Assembly: GCA_027625915.1 (NCBI GenBank)
Contig: JANTQA010000008.1
Span: forward strand, 10,851,001 to 10,915,000
Direction: 5' to 3'
Source: Anaeramoeba flamelloides
Lineage: Eukaryota > Metamonada > Anaeramoebidae
Length of the DNA: 64,000 bases
Of the stretch, positions 10,600 through 21,711 are shown piece after piece. A program made the translations under genes and the position numbers. Positions within the stretch are counted from its first letter, which is position 1; every line of letters begins with the position of its first letter. A model generated the notes under the pieces. That model saw nothing but the letters and a program-made list of their open reading frames with translations. It was not told the DNA's origin and searched no databases.

Positions 10600-11944
10600 T
10601 TACTAAAAAAAAATGAAGCGAACTCAAAAATAAATTCTCTTTTTATATCATTTAAAGAGAAATGAAGAAGAAGTAAAAGAAGAAGAGAAAAGGGGAATAT
10701 AATATAATAATAATAAAAAATAAAAAAAAAATTACTCTTAATAGCACCTTAAGGATTTCCAATGTTTTGTTTGAAGGTATAGTCTCATTTAACACTGGTT
10801 TGATGTTTTTTAGTAAAGATATTGTAGTTTTTAGTTCTTTAGTTTCATTTTGATGATTTTTAATAATTTGATATTGTTCTTTCTTTTTCAAATCTAAGCC
10901 CATTTTAAAAATTTTCACTTTGCTTTTTAATTTGCGAATTTTCTTTTCATACATCCTTTTTCTTTTTAATAATGACTTATTCTCTTTTTGTATTTGGGAG
11001 AAATATTTTTTATAAGTGTTGGCTTTATTAATTTGAATTTTTGAATTGATTGAAAGCAAATCAACATGTTCAAAATTATTTTTAGCATTATTACCATGAT
11101 CGTTACCTACTATATGCGATTTTTTGTGATGATCTTTTGCAATTTTCCAAGTTTTGAATTTCTGTCTGTGAGGCTTGGTATTTTTTGGTAGCATAAAACT
11201 TGTTTTTTTAAGTAATACTTGCTCTTCACTTTCGTTTTCTTTTTTCTTTTTTTTATTCTTTGTTTTTTGAGTATTTTTGGTTGCATTGTTTTTGTCATTT
11301 TTATTAGAATTTAAAATACCACTTTTTAATGTTTTTGAAAAGTTTTGAAGCATTTCAATATCGTATTCTGTTAATACTGTTCGTTCTATTAATTCTCCAA
11401 TTCTAAACTGTAATTTATTTATTGTACCTCTTAAATAATCGTTTTCTCTTTCCAGTTGTTCAATTTGATTTACATCCATCTTTGACGTTACTTGGAATTT
11501 ATAAGTTTCTTCTTTTAAAGTATTTTGAATTTGCTTATAAAGTTTTATATTTTTATCTAATTTGATATTTTCTTGATTGACATTTCTTAAAATGAGTAAC
11601 TCGGAATGTTGTTCAATTGATTTATTTGATAAATTTAAATTTTCTTTTTTATATTGAGTGATTTGTTCATTTAGTTCAACTATTTCTTCTTCAAGTTTTG
11701 TTATTTTCTTTTCGTTTTGTCGGACCCTACCAATATTTGCAGTCATTTCCTTATTTGAATTTGAAATTTCATTGCTTAGATCTTTATTCATTTTTTGAAA
11801 TTTAATTAAATTCTCTTTCAATTGATTTTCTGAATTCTGATTTTTATTCAATTGGGTTTCTTCATTTTGCCCTTTAAGGTTCTTCATTGTTTTCAATTTC
11901 ATTAAATTCATTTCATCATCCATTTTCTTGATTTGGTTCTTCAT
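10600..11944 (-). CDS. coiled-coil protein, large 3' exon(s)
   Basis: An open frame of 430 codons begins at an ATG at 11944. The last 27 codons are phenylalanine/isoleucine-rich and look like intron read-through. A donor AGA|GTAATT ends the coding part at 10736. A T-rich acceptor TTTTTTAG is followed at once by TAA at 10602-10600, which would close the gene. The coding part (about 403 residues) is almost wholly alpha-helical: heptad-like KEENLNLSNKSIEQHSELL and QIEQLERENDYLRGTINKLQ, then a basic low-complexity linker (about residues 210-270), then RMYEKKIRKLKSKVKIFKMG. No catalytic or membrane domain is visible. It is probably a golgin-, centrosome- or cytoskeleton-type scaffold. It can be read either as an independent gene or as the 3' part of the exon chain at 13336-14084 and 19089-19433, because ATGAAG|AACCAA offers a phase-0 acceptor at 11938. 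Confidence 0.7.
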
Positions 11945-12403
11945 TATTAGTATTAGTGTTGGTAGTGGTGTTGGCAGTGGTGTTGGTAGTAGTATGAAAA
12001 TAACAATTGTTTTGATAATTAGAAAAATAATATAGAATAATATTGTAAAATTAAAAAAAATACATTATAAGATTAAATTCTTCAAAAAAAAATTTAAAAA
12101 AAAATCGTAAAGTATATTTTAATAATGAAATTTATCTTCAATTATTACTAAAGGTACTAATTTTTTTTTTTTTTTTCTGACTTTGTTATATAAACTAGTT
12201 TTCAAAAATTGTAACTCACCTAAAATAATAATTTGAAGAACAAAAATTATTATTCTTTAGTATTCAATTACAACTAATAATTAAATCTAACTAGTGGTTC
12301 ATTTTTTTAATTATTATAAACCAATAAAAGTCGGATATTTGAAAAATTCAAAAAAAAAAAAAAAAAATTCAAAGCTTGTGAAAAATTTGAAATAAAATAT
12401 GGA
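11945..12403. other. intron or spacer between coiled-coil exons
   Basis: A short ACCAACACCACT-type minisatellite (complement at about 11950-11990) precedes the exon. The rest is AT-rich with poly-A/T tracts. No gene is seen. Confidence 0.4.
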
Positions 12404-13150
12404 GTTCCTGAAAAAACACCGAAAATACTCAAAAATGGAAAATATTCGAATTTTTTTAAACACAGCCAAAATAATAAAGATTGTTGTTTCAACAGTGTAC
12501 ATACTCATTTTTTCGATTTAGTTTTATCACGAAAGGAATAAAAATCTCAAAAGTTGCAAAATCTTTTAAAATTTTTTTGATAATTCTAATACTCTTTGTA
12601 ATTGCTTTTTTAAAGCAAATTGATTTTTAAAACCATTAAATTTTAACAAATTAAACAAAAAGAATATATACAATAATCATCCTTATCTGATGTAATTTTT
12701 TATTGTGAAATGAATATTGTTTTGAAAGATTCTATATTAAAATTTTCAAAAAAACATCAAATAAAATTACTTGTAATAATATTACGAATTAAAATTCCAA
12801 AAAAGTCAATAAGTTAGATTAGATTATCATATATTCAAAATCGGGGTTTGATTTTTTAATTTAAAAATTGTATTTTCTAAACTTGAATTTCTCTTTTTTC
12901 GTTATTTTTTTTTAAAAAAAAAAAAGAAAAAATATTCAATTATTATTATTTATCCTTTGTAAATAATTTGTTTTTTTTTTGTATTTTTGAAAATAAAATG
13001 AAAAATTTACCTGAAATATCGATAATTAATAATATTAAAGAATAAAGACAAAAACGAACACAATCAAAAGGTTATTTTCAATGATTTTATACTTTTTGAA
13101 AAAATTCAAATATTTTCCATTTTCGAGTACTTTCGACGTTTTTTACAATT
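12404..13150. mobile_element. about 745-bp MITE-like element (copy 1) in a coiled-coil gene intron
   Basis: The ends are inverted repeats: TCCTGAAAAAACACCGAAAA with CTCAAAAATGGAAAATATTC on the left, and the reverse complement (GAATATTTTCCATTTTCGAG-like text) at 13093-13145. A second copy lies at 44531-45265 in the same orientation and is alignable along its whole length with moderate divergence (shared GATTGTTGTTT.AACAGTG, CTCATTTTTTCGATTTA). There is no protein-coding capacity. Both copies lie in introns of minus-strand genes. Confidence 0.7.
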
Positions 13151-13335
13151 TCCCTAAATTATGATTTTCGAAGAAAAAATTATTTTGAAGGGAACTTTTT
13201 TTGATTAAAAAGAAATCAATAATACTATTATATACTAATCTATTTTTTTCATTTTGAAAGGTATGTTTTTTATCTTTTTATTTTTTGAATATTTATTAAG
13301 GAATAATAAAAAATAAAAAAAAATTTAAATATTAC

Positions 13336-14084
13336 TTCATATTGCTCTTTTTGTTGGTTTAATGTGATTTTAATATTTGTATATTCTTGCATAATTTTCA
13401 AATAATCATCAGTCAATTCCTGAATTTTTGAAACAAGATATGTAAATTCTGTTTGGTTTTCTTTTTCTTTCTGAATTAATTCTAGATTATTTTTTAATTT
13501 ATCCCTTTCTTCGATTAACAATAATACCTTTCTTTTAATAATGACCTCATTTTTTTCTTGTTCAATTTTCATTTGATTAACTCGGTCGTTTAATTCCTCT
13601 TTTTGCTGCTTTAAGTTATTATTATTATTGATTAATTCTGTATTTTGTTCTTTACATTCTGTAATTTTTTTCTCATAATCTTCAATTAAGGTTATTTTTT
13701 CTTGTCTATTTCCAATATTTTTTTCTTTAAATTCTTGTAAAAGAAATTGTGTGTTTTTTTTGTATATCGCAAATGAAATTTCTTGTAATTTTATTTGTTC
13801 TTTAAGTTTTTCATTTTCTTTTCGAAGATCGGATTCTCTTTTAAGATTTGCTTCAACTTCTTCTTTAAAACGATTATAAACTTGTGATTCAATATTTGGA
13901 TCCCTTTCCTTTTTAGTTTATTTTTGTTATTTTGATTATTATGGATTATTATTATTTAAAAGGGGGTGTTATTTAAATAAATAAAAAAAAAAAATAAAAA
14001 ATTAAAATAACTTACTTTTAGAATATCATTTTCATTTTGTAATTGATTTACCAAATCTGATAATTTCTCATTTTGTGAAACAAC
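13336..14084 (-). CDS. coiled-coil protein, two internal exons
   Basis: Two phase-0 exons are visible: 14084-14016 (23 codons, VVSQNEKLSDLVNQLQNEN) and 13908-13336 (191 codons, starting ERDPNIESQVYNRFKEEVE). They are separated by a 107-bp intron with GTAAGT donor and AAAAAG acceptor. The second ends at GAA|GTAATA. The translated text is continuous heptad-like helix (ESDLRKENEKLKEQIKLQ, KKITECKEQNTELINNN, LVSKIQELTDDYLKIMQ). Neither exon has an initiating ATG at its border, so they must belong to a longer gene. Phase and composition fit the exons at 19433-19089 upstream and the large exon at 11944-10736 downstream. No family is recognised. Confidence 0.7.
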
Positions 14085-15616
14085 CTATAAAGAAAGAAAG
14101 AAATTTTAGAATAATTATTAAATTTAATTATAAAAATAGACATTAGAAAGTATAAAGAAAAGATGTTATTTTGTAAAATCAAATAACTTTATTAAAATAT
14201 TTACAAGTCTTTAACTTCAATTAATTTATCATGAAATAGACTTTTGACGATTATTATTTCAACTTTTATTTATTTATTTATTATATGTTTTCCAATTTAT
14301 AAATTTTTCAGAAAAAAATTGAAAATACAATTTTATTCCTTTATAAAAAAAAAAAATATGAGAAACTTATAAATATTGTGAAACGTTCTAATGAGTTCAT
14401 CAGACTTTTTTTTTAATTTCAGGATTTTTTAAGGTTTTTGTAATAAGACTCTAGAATAAATTTATTTGTAAAGTAGATCTTTGAAATGAAAATTGACCTT
14501 CAGTAAAATTGAAGTCTTTTTTATTTATCATCTCAATTTTGAGTTTTAAAATGTTAATTTAAATTAAAGAATTACCTATTATCAAAATTTTTCTTTTAAT
14601 GTTCTTTATCACTTAAGAATTGGGAAAATAACATTTGCTTTTACTTTTCCTATTAATTATTTGTTCTTTTTTTTTTATTTCTATTCTTTAATTTATTCTT
14701 GAATGTCTTTGACACTGATGTATCAATTATCAATGTTATTATTTTAAAAATAAAAATGAATAGTAAAATTTTTTAAAAAATGCTTCATTCTTGTACAAAG
14801 TTACATCTTCAAACTTTAATTTCTATGAAATCATATCAGTTATTTTCAACAACTGATAACACAAGAGTTTTAAAAAGTATCCTTAAATTTGTTTAACAGC
14901 TCAAGTAGAAGGTGTTTGGTGGTGAACTATTAAAACCTATGTTTTCACTTTTTGAAAATAGTTTGTGGGACTTTATTTTTTTCATCTAAAAAAGTACAAA
15001 AAATTGAATTTCAATAGAGAAAAAATTCAAAAGCATATTTTCCCAGAAACTCAATATTATTTTTTGATCATTGATTTTTAAATTGCTTTATCTTTTGGTT
15101 TTTGCAAGTTCAGGAATTGAAGATCTACTAAAAATTCGTGTTATTTTTTTTGAATTTGTTTGTCAAAGAAACAAGATCAAAAAAAATGTTAAAATAGAAA
15201 CTTTCGATCCCTTGATTATAGAAATTTAGGATTTGACATATCTTCTCATAATAAATTTGTAATTAGTAATAAAATATAAAATTTTATAATAGAAAAGTAT
15301 AATTTGTATATATTATAAAAAATTTTTGTATGTTTATAATGGATTTGTACATGTGAAAAATCGATTTATTAATGTTTAAAGGTTTTTTAAAAAATTTTTA
15401 ATTTTTTCATAACTACGATAGTTATTTTTTATTCGTTTTACCATATCCAAATTCCATTTTTTAAGTTGTTTGGGTTACTTATTTTCATTAGGATCCCTCT
15501 TCTTCTTTTTTTTTAAGAGTTCGGAGAAGGTTAAAAAGAATAAAAAATCATTATAAGAAATAATAAACTTTCCGTTATTTAGATCTTATATAAATTGAAC
15601 TTGTTCTGATTATATC
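14085..15616. other. AT-rich spacer, probable large-intron sequence
   Basis: There are no coding signals, only homopolymer runs and scattered short repeats. If the coiled-coil exons form one gene, this is part of its roughly 5-kb second intron. Confidence 0.4.
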
Positions 15617-16657
15617 TTAAGGGAGTAGCCACGGTAAAGGAAAATTTTTCACTTTTTTGCAATTTTGAAGAGGATCACAAAATAACAATTTTTTTACTTT
15701 GGTTAACTCATTGATTTTTATTATTTAAAGTACTTCATTCATTAGGTTTTTTAAATTTTTTTTTCAAAAGTCTCAAAGAAATTACCACAATAGAATATCG
15801 AGTTGAATTGCTTAAAATAATGTTTCATTTGTTGAATGACTTATCTTTTATCCTTATCTCAACATTCTATTATGGTATTTAATTATTTTATTTTTTCATC
15901 ATTCTTGAATTTTTTTTTTCTTGACAAAAGTCATAGAAGAAAGATTTTTTTATCAGTGACATTTAGGATAAATGAATTTTGTTTAAAAAGAACAACAACA
16001 TGACAATTGGGAGAATCACAAAAAGAAATACGAATAGGGCTTTGATAGCTAGAAGGATTCCAAAAAATAATAATTCTCAAAAAACATATCTGGTTAGGGT
16101 TTTAAACACTTGGATTTGGTGGAATTGGAGAAGTGAGTATATTTTATCAAATTGTAATCCAAAATAGCTATAAGTTTTATTCTAAGAATATAAAATTGTC
16201 TCTTCTCCCATAAAAAAAAATATTGTTTAAAAAAAAAAAATAAAAATCGAGTTATTTTTATCAATTCTTTTCTCTTTTTTTTATTGTTTAACATTACTGT
16301 TAATTGTAAAACAAAAAGATCAAAATTTTCATTCAGCTTTCCAAAAAAATCACATTCCAAGAATAATATCAAATCATCAAAAGTCCCCAATTCTAAAACG
16401 GGAATTAATAATTTAAACTGATTTAGGGAATTAAAAAATGGAAATTTTACCTGATTTAAAAAATCATTTTTTGGAAAGCTGAATGAAAATTTGTGTTACA
16501 TTTATTTTTCAACAAAGAGTGCTAAAAAAAAAAAATACCAAATAATTTTTTAAAAAAAATTTTTAAGAATCTATGATCGTACTCCACTAAAATAAAATAC
16601 TCTTCTCTCATCTCTCTCAAATTTTTATCATGTCTTATGGGGTAGCTACTCCCTTAA
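15617..16657. mobile_element. 1.04-kb TTAA-flanked MITE, complete copy
   Basis: The ends TTAAGGGAGTAGC and GCTACTCCCTTAA are perfect inverted repeats that include TTAA on both sides. This is the target duplication typical of piggyBac-type transposition (family knowledge). Inside is a subterminal palindrome around TTTTGGAAAGCTGAATGAAA (about 16318-16345 against 16475-16500). Two open frames within (15979-16167 plus; 16094-16390 minus) overlap each other and are not preserved in the second copy at 37346-38712, so I do not call genes. The element probably lies in a large intron of the coiled-coil gene. Confidence 0.75.
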
Positions 16658-17714
16658 GCAAATCGAATTTGCTTATGATTAGATATTAAGAGATTTGATA
16701 CCAACTGAAGTCTAATGAATCGAACTTTTCGTACAATACGTCCAGTCTATGCTTTTATTAGGTTAATAAGGTGCCATATCGGTATCTTTTACTGAAATTT
16801 TGCAAAAGCAAAATTTGGGAAATTTAAAAAGAAAATAAATCAAAAAAAAAAGAAAAATTCGAAATCAAATTCTTTTTCTTCAAACTCGGCACTTTATAGG
16901 TACCTATTTCTAAAGTTTCTAGTTTAAAACTTAATAAAGTAACCTTTTTCATTTGATCTATCGTTAATTAAATATTTAGACCTCTTTATTATAATAAATT
17001 ATTGTGGTGATTTAGAAATAATAGGTATAAAAAGAAAAAGAATACCTGCCATTCAATATTTGGGGTAGAAAAAAAACTTTAAAGTTTTAAACTTTTTTTT
17101 GTTATTTTTTTTACTTTCTTATTTTTGATTTTGACTTTAGTATCGTTAACAGAGAGGATACTGATGAGCTGTTCAGAAAAATGAATACAAAAGAAATTTA
17201 CGACATCACATAAGAATATTTTCTGACTAATATGAAACAACACGCTATAAGAAAAAATGAATTAAAATCAAAGTCTAAATAACAAGCCATTCAACTCAAC
17301 AGAACATATATCCTATCAATACTACTATTATTTTTATATCTTAATTTTTTTTTTTTCCACTCTTCATTTTTTATTCCTTTTTTTATTCTCTTCTTCTTTT
17401 ACTCAGAAAACTAAATTGAGTTTAAAATACTTCTAATGACTGTAATTAAAAGGTTCTTTTGACTACTCTTTGAATTAGGAGTCACAAATTTAGTCACTTC
17501 AAAACTCTCTCTTTAACAGATTAAGAGCTCTTGAGCACTTAACCCTTTCCAATAAATCCTAATTTCATATTTTTCTTTCTCTTTTCCTCCTATTTGTTCA
17601 AAAATGTAATTTTCCTTTTTCTTTTCTTGTTTTTAAGAAAAGTTATCCTATGAATTATAATATTATCTACATTATTGCTCGGATAAAAAAATCTCTAAAT
17701 AAATTTCGGGTTTA
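16658..17714. other. spacer, probable intron sequence
   Basis: No gene-like signal is visible. AT-rich, pyrimidine-rich tracts near 17340-17400 and 17570-17640. Confidence 0.4.
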
Positions 17715-18045
17715 AGGTAGTGCCGTAGAGTGACGGTCAGTGCCGCAGAGTGTCGTAGAGTTCCTAGTTTTTTTTTAATTCAAACAAACCGAGAAAAATC
17801 TTTGATTTTACTCAATTCTTTTGAATTCTGGAAAAGCTAAAGGCGGTTTTCTTAAGATTTTCTGTTTTATCTGTAAAATCAATAGATTTCCGTTAGGTTT
17901 TTTTGAGTTTTCTATTTCTTTGGAAAATCAATAGATTTTCGTTAGGTTTTTTTTACTTTAGAAATAAAATAGAAAACTCAATAAAACCTCAAAAAAACCT
18001 AGAACACTTCACAAATAAACAGAAAACTCAAGAAAGGCAAGCTGC
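17715..18045. repeat. modular palindrome repeat
   Basis: Tandem AGTGCCGTAGAGT-type units (17715-17765) are followed by the ACTCAATTCTTTTGAATTCTGGAAAA half-palindrome, then alternating GAGTTTTCTGTTT and AAACAGAAAACTC modules. This is the same family as 6241-7510 and 57590-57930. Confidence 0.6.
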
Positions 18046-18169
18046 AAACAAGTGAGATTAATAACTCCTCCCTGAAATAATTATAAAAAAAAAATCTGAG
18101 GTTTTTAATTAACAAAAAAATGATTTTAATAATAGAACAAAAATGTTGGGGTTGTTATTTTTGGGTTGT

Positions 18170-18693
18170 TTGAAGAATTATTTTTGATTTTCTAATTTCT
18201 GTTTCTTGCTCAAACATTTCCCTTTGTTTTTTAAATCATATTTTTGAATTGGAAGCTTCAAATGTGCAGGTTAGTTTGCTCCTGCTTGTGCACATCGAGT
18301 AAAAATATCATAGTTTTTGGAAAAATGACAAATTTTGAAAAAAACTTCAAAAATTAAGACATTGATTTTTACACACACTCACCACTTTATTTGATGGTTT
18401 TTTATTTCTGTTTCAAACTTTTTTGAAAAATTGCAACAATTTCATATTCTAATAAAACAAAAACATTTGTGTTTGTTTTTCCAGTTTGTAATTTTAGGGG
18501 TGAATATTTGTGTTTATATTTTTGAGATTGTCATCCTTTTGTTTGATCTTTTTGTTGTTTTTGTTGCAAGATCAAATATCAATTCAAAAGAAGAATTGTG
18601 AAGCATCATCATTGATAATCTTGCAAAGTTTTTCTTTACTACCACCAAGTGAATTTAAATATGATGCTTTTTCTCAATTTCTGATAAAAAAAT
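18170..18693 (+). other. possible coding fragment on the plus strand
   Basis: The segment ending at 18693 (KKNCEASSLIILQSF..LLPPSEFKYDAFSQF, then stop) has coding-like composition. TTGGAAGCTTCAAATGTGCAG|GTTAGT at about 18250-18276 looks like an exon end. No ATG, no complete exon chain and no family could be established. It may be a decayed gene or chance. Confidence 0.18.
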
Positions 18694-19088
18694 AATTTTT
18701 TTCAATCAAAAAATTTGTTTTCCCAAATAAGTTTCTTCAAAAAAAAATCAAGAAAAAAAATTAAAAATAAAATAAAAAGATGGAAACAAAATCGAAACCA
18801 ATTTTTTAGAAACGAGGACTTTAATGATTTATAAAACCAAAGGTTTATTGAAATTAGATTTAAGATCTTTGTTGTCTATTAACAGAATGTTCTGTTATTT
18901 TTTTACACTTTGATTTTAAAAAATATTTTTTTAGTATTAAAAACTCACGATCATTTCTCAGAAAATGTTTTTGAAAAAACTCATGTAAATTGAAAAAAGG
19001 AAGCAAATGCTTCGAGGTGATTCCATTATTTAGATCCAAACTAAAAAAAAGAAAAAGAGAAAGAAAAGAGAATGAAAAGAAAAATTAC

Positions 19089-19433
19089 GTTTTCATATTT
19101 TTGGTTTTTGTATTCAAGCGCTGCAACTTTTCGAAAGAGTTTTTTAAGGCTCTCGCTTGTTCTCACTTTAGTTTTTCTGTTTTCTTGCTTTAAGGTAAGA
19201 AATTTAGGGAGAAAATTAATCAAAACTGATTTAGTTGTTGCAAAAAGGCAACAAAAGCAAAAAAAAAAAAAAAAAAAAAAAAAACGAACCTTCAAGTTTG
19301 TGATTTGTTCTTTAAGTGTGTCGATTGTAATTATGTTTTTTGTGTTTTGTTGTCCTAAAAGTGTAACTAAGCATTTTAATTTATCCTCATTTAGATTTTC
19401 ATAGTTTATTAGATTTAAATTTTGTTTTTCCAT
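19089..19433 (-). CDS. coiled-coil protein, first two exons
   Basis: The ATG at 19433 starts exon 1 (19433-19290, 48 codons, MEKQNLNLINYENLNEDKLK). A 102-bp intron with donor GTTCGT and acceptor TTAAAG leads to exon 2 (19187-19089, 33 codons, ending AALEYKNQKYEN), followed by donor GTAATT. All junctions are phase 0. The intron has a length divisible by three and no in-frame stop: its pyrimidine tract would read as poly-Phe, so retention would not truncate the protein. Helical, with a short Leu-spaced motif. The next obvious phase-0 exon on this strand is at 14084, about 5 kb away across transposon-bearing DNA. The nearest local acceptor gives a stop after four codons, so a very short protein of about 85 residues is the alternative. 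Confidence 0.6.
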
Positions 19434-19819
19434 CAAGGAGAAAAAATAAAAATTAAAAAAATGTTCAAAATGTTTTGCTTTTTGATAGGTACTCTAATTA
19501 TTTATTTTTCTTGTCTGAGGTCAATTTCTGTGACTGAGTTCAATTTATAAGAAGTTATTAGTGGGGTCAACAATAGAGAGAAAAAATCGGGTAAAAATTA
19601 GAAACTTATTATTGAATTGTAAAAAAAGTAAAACCTGATTCTTTAATAAAAATCTGATTGAAATTATATAGCACACTAAATTAAAATCAGAAATACTGTA
19701 ATCAAAAATAATATTCAAAAGTTTAAACCATGTTTCAAAATTAAAAGCATGTTTTTTTGTTCTAGAAAAACAATCCATAAATAGATCAAAGAAATTGATG
19801 ACAAACAAGAATTAAATAT

Positions 19820-20095
19820 ATTACTGGTTTCTTAGAGGGTTTATGATTAAAAAATAAAATTTAAAAATAGAGGATCACATTGGAACAGTTATCTCTAAAA
19901 ATAAAGTCATTTTTGCTGAAAATTTTTTCTTTAAAAAAACTTTGAAAAATTTCGAAAAATTTTGAACAAATTACATTTATAATTTAAATTTTATTCAAAA
20001 AATTAAGAAATTGGCTTTCAAATTTGTTTTAAACTTTGGTATTTTTTATGGGGAGTGAGCTAGATGTTTCCTAGAAAGAAGTAGATCATAAATTA
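19820..20095. repeat. strongly diverged relic related to the TA-target MITE
   Basis: Word order (GGTTTCTTAGAGGG, AGAGGATCACATTGGAACAG, TTATCTCTAAAAATAAAGTCA, TTTAAATTTTATTCAAAAAATTAAG, TTTAAACTTTGGTAT) follows the body of the element at 54647-55115. The termini are not recognisable, so this is an old copy. Confidence 0.35.
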
Positions 20096-20404
20096 ATTTA
20101 GTTTTTGATTTTTAACATAATTATCGTCTTTTGGTGAAGCATTATATTGATCAATTTAAATTGATTTGAAATATAATTTTCTCATACCACTATCAAGCTA
20201 ATCAACAAAAATATCTTTAATAATCTTATAAATCAAGTTTTATTTTATAATTGTGGAGATTTCAAATATTAGTCAGAAATTTTAAAAATTCTTTTAATAA
20301 TCAAGAGTTGTTGGAGAAAAAACACTTAGGAATATCGTAAAGTTTAATTATAAAATAAAAAGAAAAAAATTTTCACAAGTTTTCCAAAAAATCTCAAATG
20401 TTAA

Positions 20405-21632
20405 GGGATTAACGTCACCATAGATTTCTCTATAATCAAAGTATGTTATGATTGGGTGTAAATGGTATTAGTGCAGCTAGGGCTAAAATAGCTCTAAAAA
20501 ATCTATTAAAAATCTTATTGTACAATTAATTATTACATTTTTTACTAAGGATCACTATAGTGATCATAATTAAGCATGATCAAAAACTATAATCCGTGTT
20601 TCAAAATATTATCCGTACTTTTTTTTATTCTTGTACCAAGTCAACACCCAATCTACTACCAAATAGTATACCTAAGTTCAAATCAATTTTGAAGGTAAAT
20701 GTCTGGTTATTTGTCTGAATAAATTAAATTATTCATGCAAATAGTTGAAAATTTTCCATAATATTCTCAATTTTTTTGAATTTTTTTTTTTTTTATGATA
20801 AATATAATTTTTCTTAAAAATTTACTCTATTTTTTGAGATAATTTTTTCAATTTGATATTTGATTTTTTGAATTTCTTTTTAAAATAATAGAACTTTAAG
20901 AAACCAATACCATATTTTTTTTGTGTTTATTATCAGTTTCTTTGATTGGTTAATGTATTGGTCAACTATAACAAAAAAACACGCTTTTTATTTCGAAACA
21001 CGCATTAAATTTTTTTGCAGGCTTTATTTTGACTACAGTATTTAAAAAGTTTCATTTTGGAAATTTATTTTTCAATTCCTTTTATAAATCTAAAAATAGA
21101 AACTCCAACTTTTGGTATTCTGAGATTTTAATAATTTAGATTTAGAACTTCCAAAAGTAACTATTTTGATAAATTGAATTTCAAATATATACTTAATAAT
21201 CATCAACATAAAAGCAAAAAGACTGATTAGTTTTGTTTCCTTTTTATAAAGATACTTATAGCATCAATATATTTGCATGATTTGAGAAATAATTTGACAA
21301 AAAACTTTATTCGTTAATTATTTAATTTTTAAAAAAAAACTAATTTTTTAACAACTAATCTACATTTCACCACAAATTTAAGAAAGATATTTTGTGACTC
21401 TGTAGTCTTAATATTGATAATTCAACCTTTAAGTTTATTGCGAAATGCAGATTTTATTCTGAAATTCTTGAGTTTTTTTACTAATAGATCATTTTTAATT
21501 GATGAGATCAACAAATATTACTACTTGGTTAATTGATTTTGAGAGATTTTTGAATCATGTAGCAAAAATGTGAGTTAAACCCATTCATAACATACTTTGA
21601 TCATAGACTTCTCCTTGGTAAACGCTAATCCC
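20405..21632. mobile_element. TTAA-flanked MITE carrying a nested insertion
   Basis: It begins TTAA|GGGATTAACGTCACC (TTAA at 20401-20404) and ends GGTAAACGCTAATCCC at 21632. Apart from the insert at 20558-21038 it is collinear with the uninterrupted copy at 24529-25277 (shared CATAGATTTCTCTATAATCAAAGTATGTT, TTGTGACTCTGTAGTCT, ATTTGAGAAATAATTTG). The left flank is TTAA; the right flank has drifted. An internal inverted pair near the middle (AATCTACATTTCACCACAAATTTAAG against TTTATTGCGAAATGCAGATT) adds foldback potential. There is no coding capacity. Confidence 0.8.
20558..21038. mobile_element. TA-target MITE copy A (Tc1/mariner-like ends), nested
   Basis: The element is flanked by TA at 20556-20557 and 21039-21040. 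One end is TAGTGATCATAATTAAGC; the other reads, in complement, CTGTAGTCAAAATAAAGCCTG. Body text (GTTGAAAATTTTCCATAATATTCTCAA, TTTTTTGAGATAATTTTTTCAATTTG) is shared with copies B (21951-22428) and C (54647-55115, inverted). TA duplication and CAGT/CTGT-type ends are those of Tc1/mariner superfamily derivatives (family knowledge). It has no transposase. Confidence 0.8.
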
Positions 21633-21711
21633 AAAGGAAGTTTAAATCATACATTGTGAAAGTATTTTAAATTTAATAAATATCTTTCAGATTGGGAATC
21701 AATTACATCAA

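Noticed and set aside
16094-16390. 98-codon minus-strand frame
   Set aside because: Lies in the TTAA MITE and is not preserved in the second copy.
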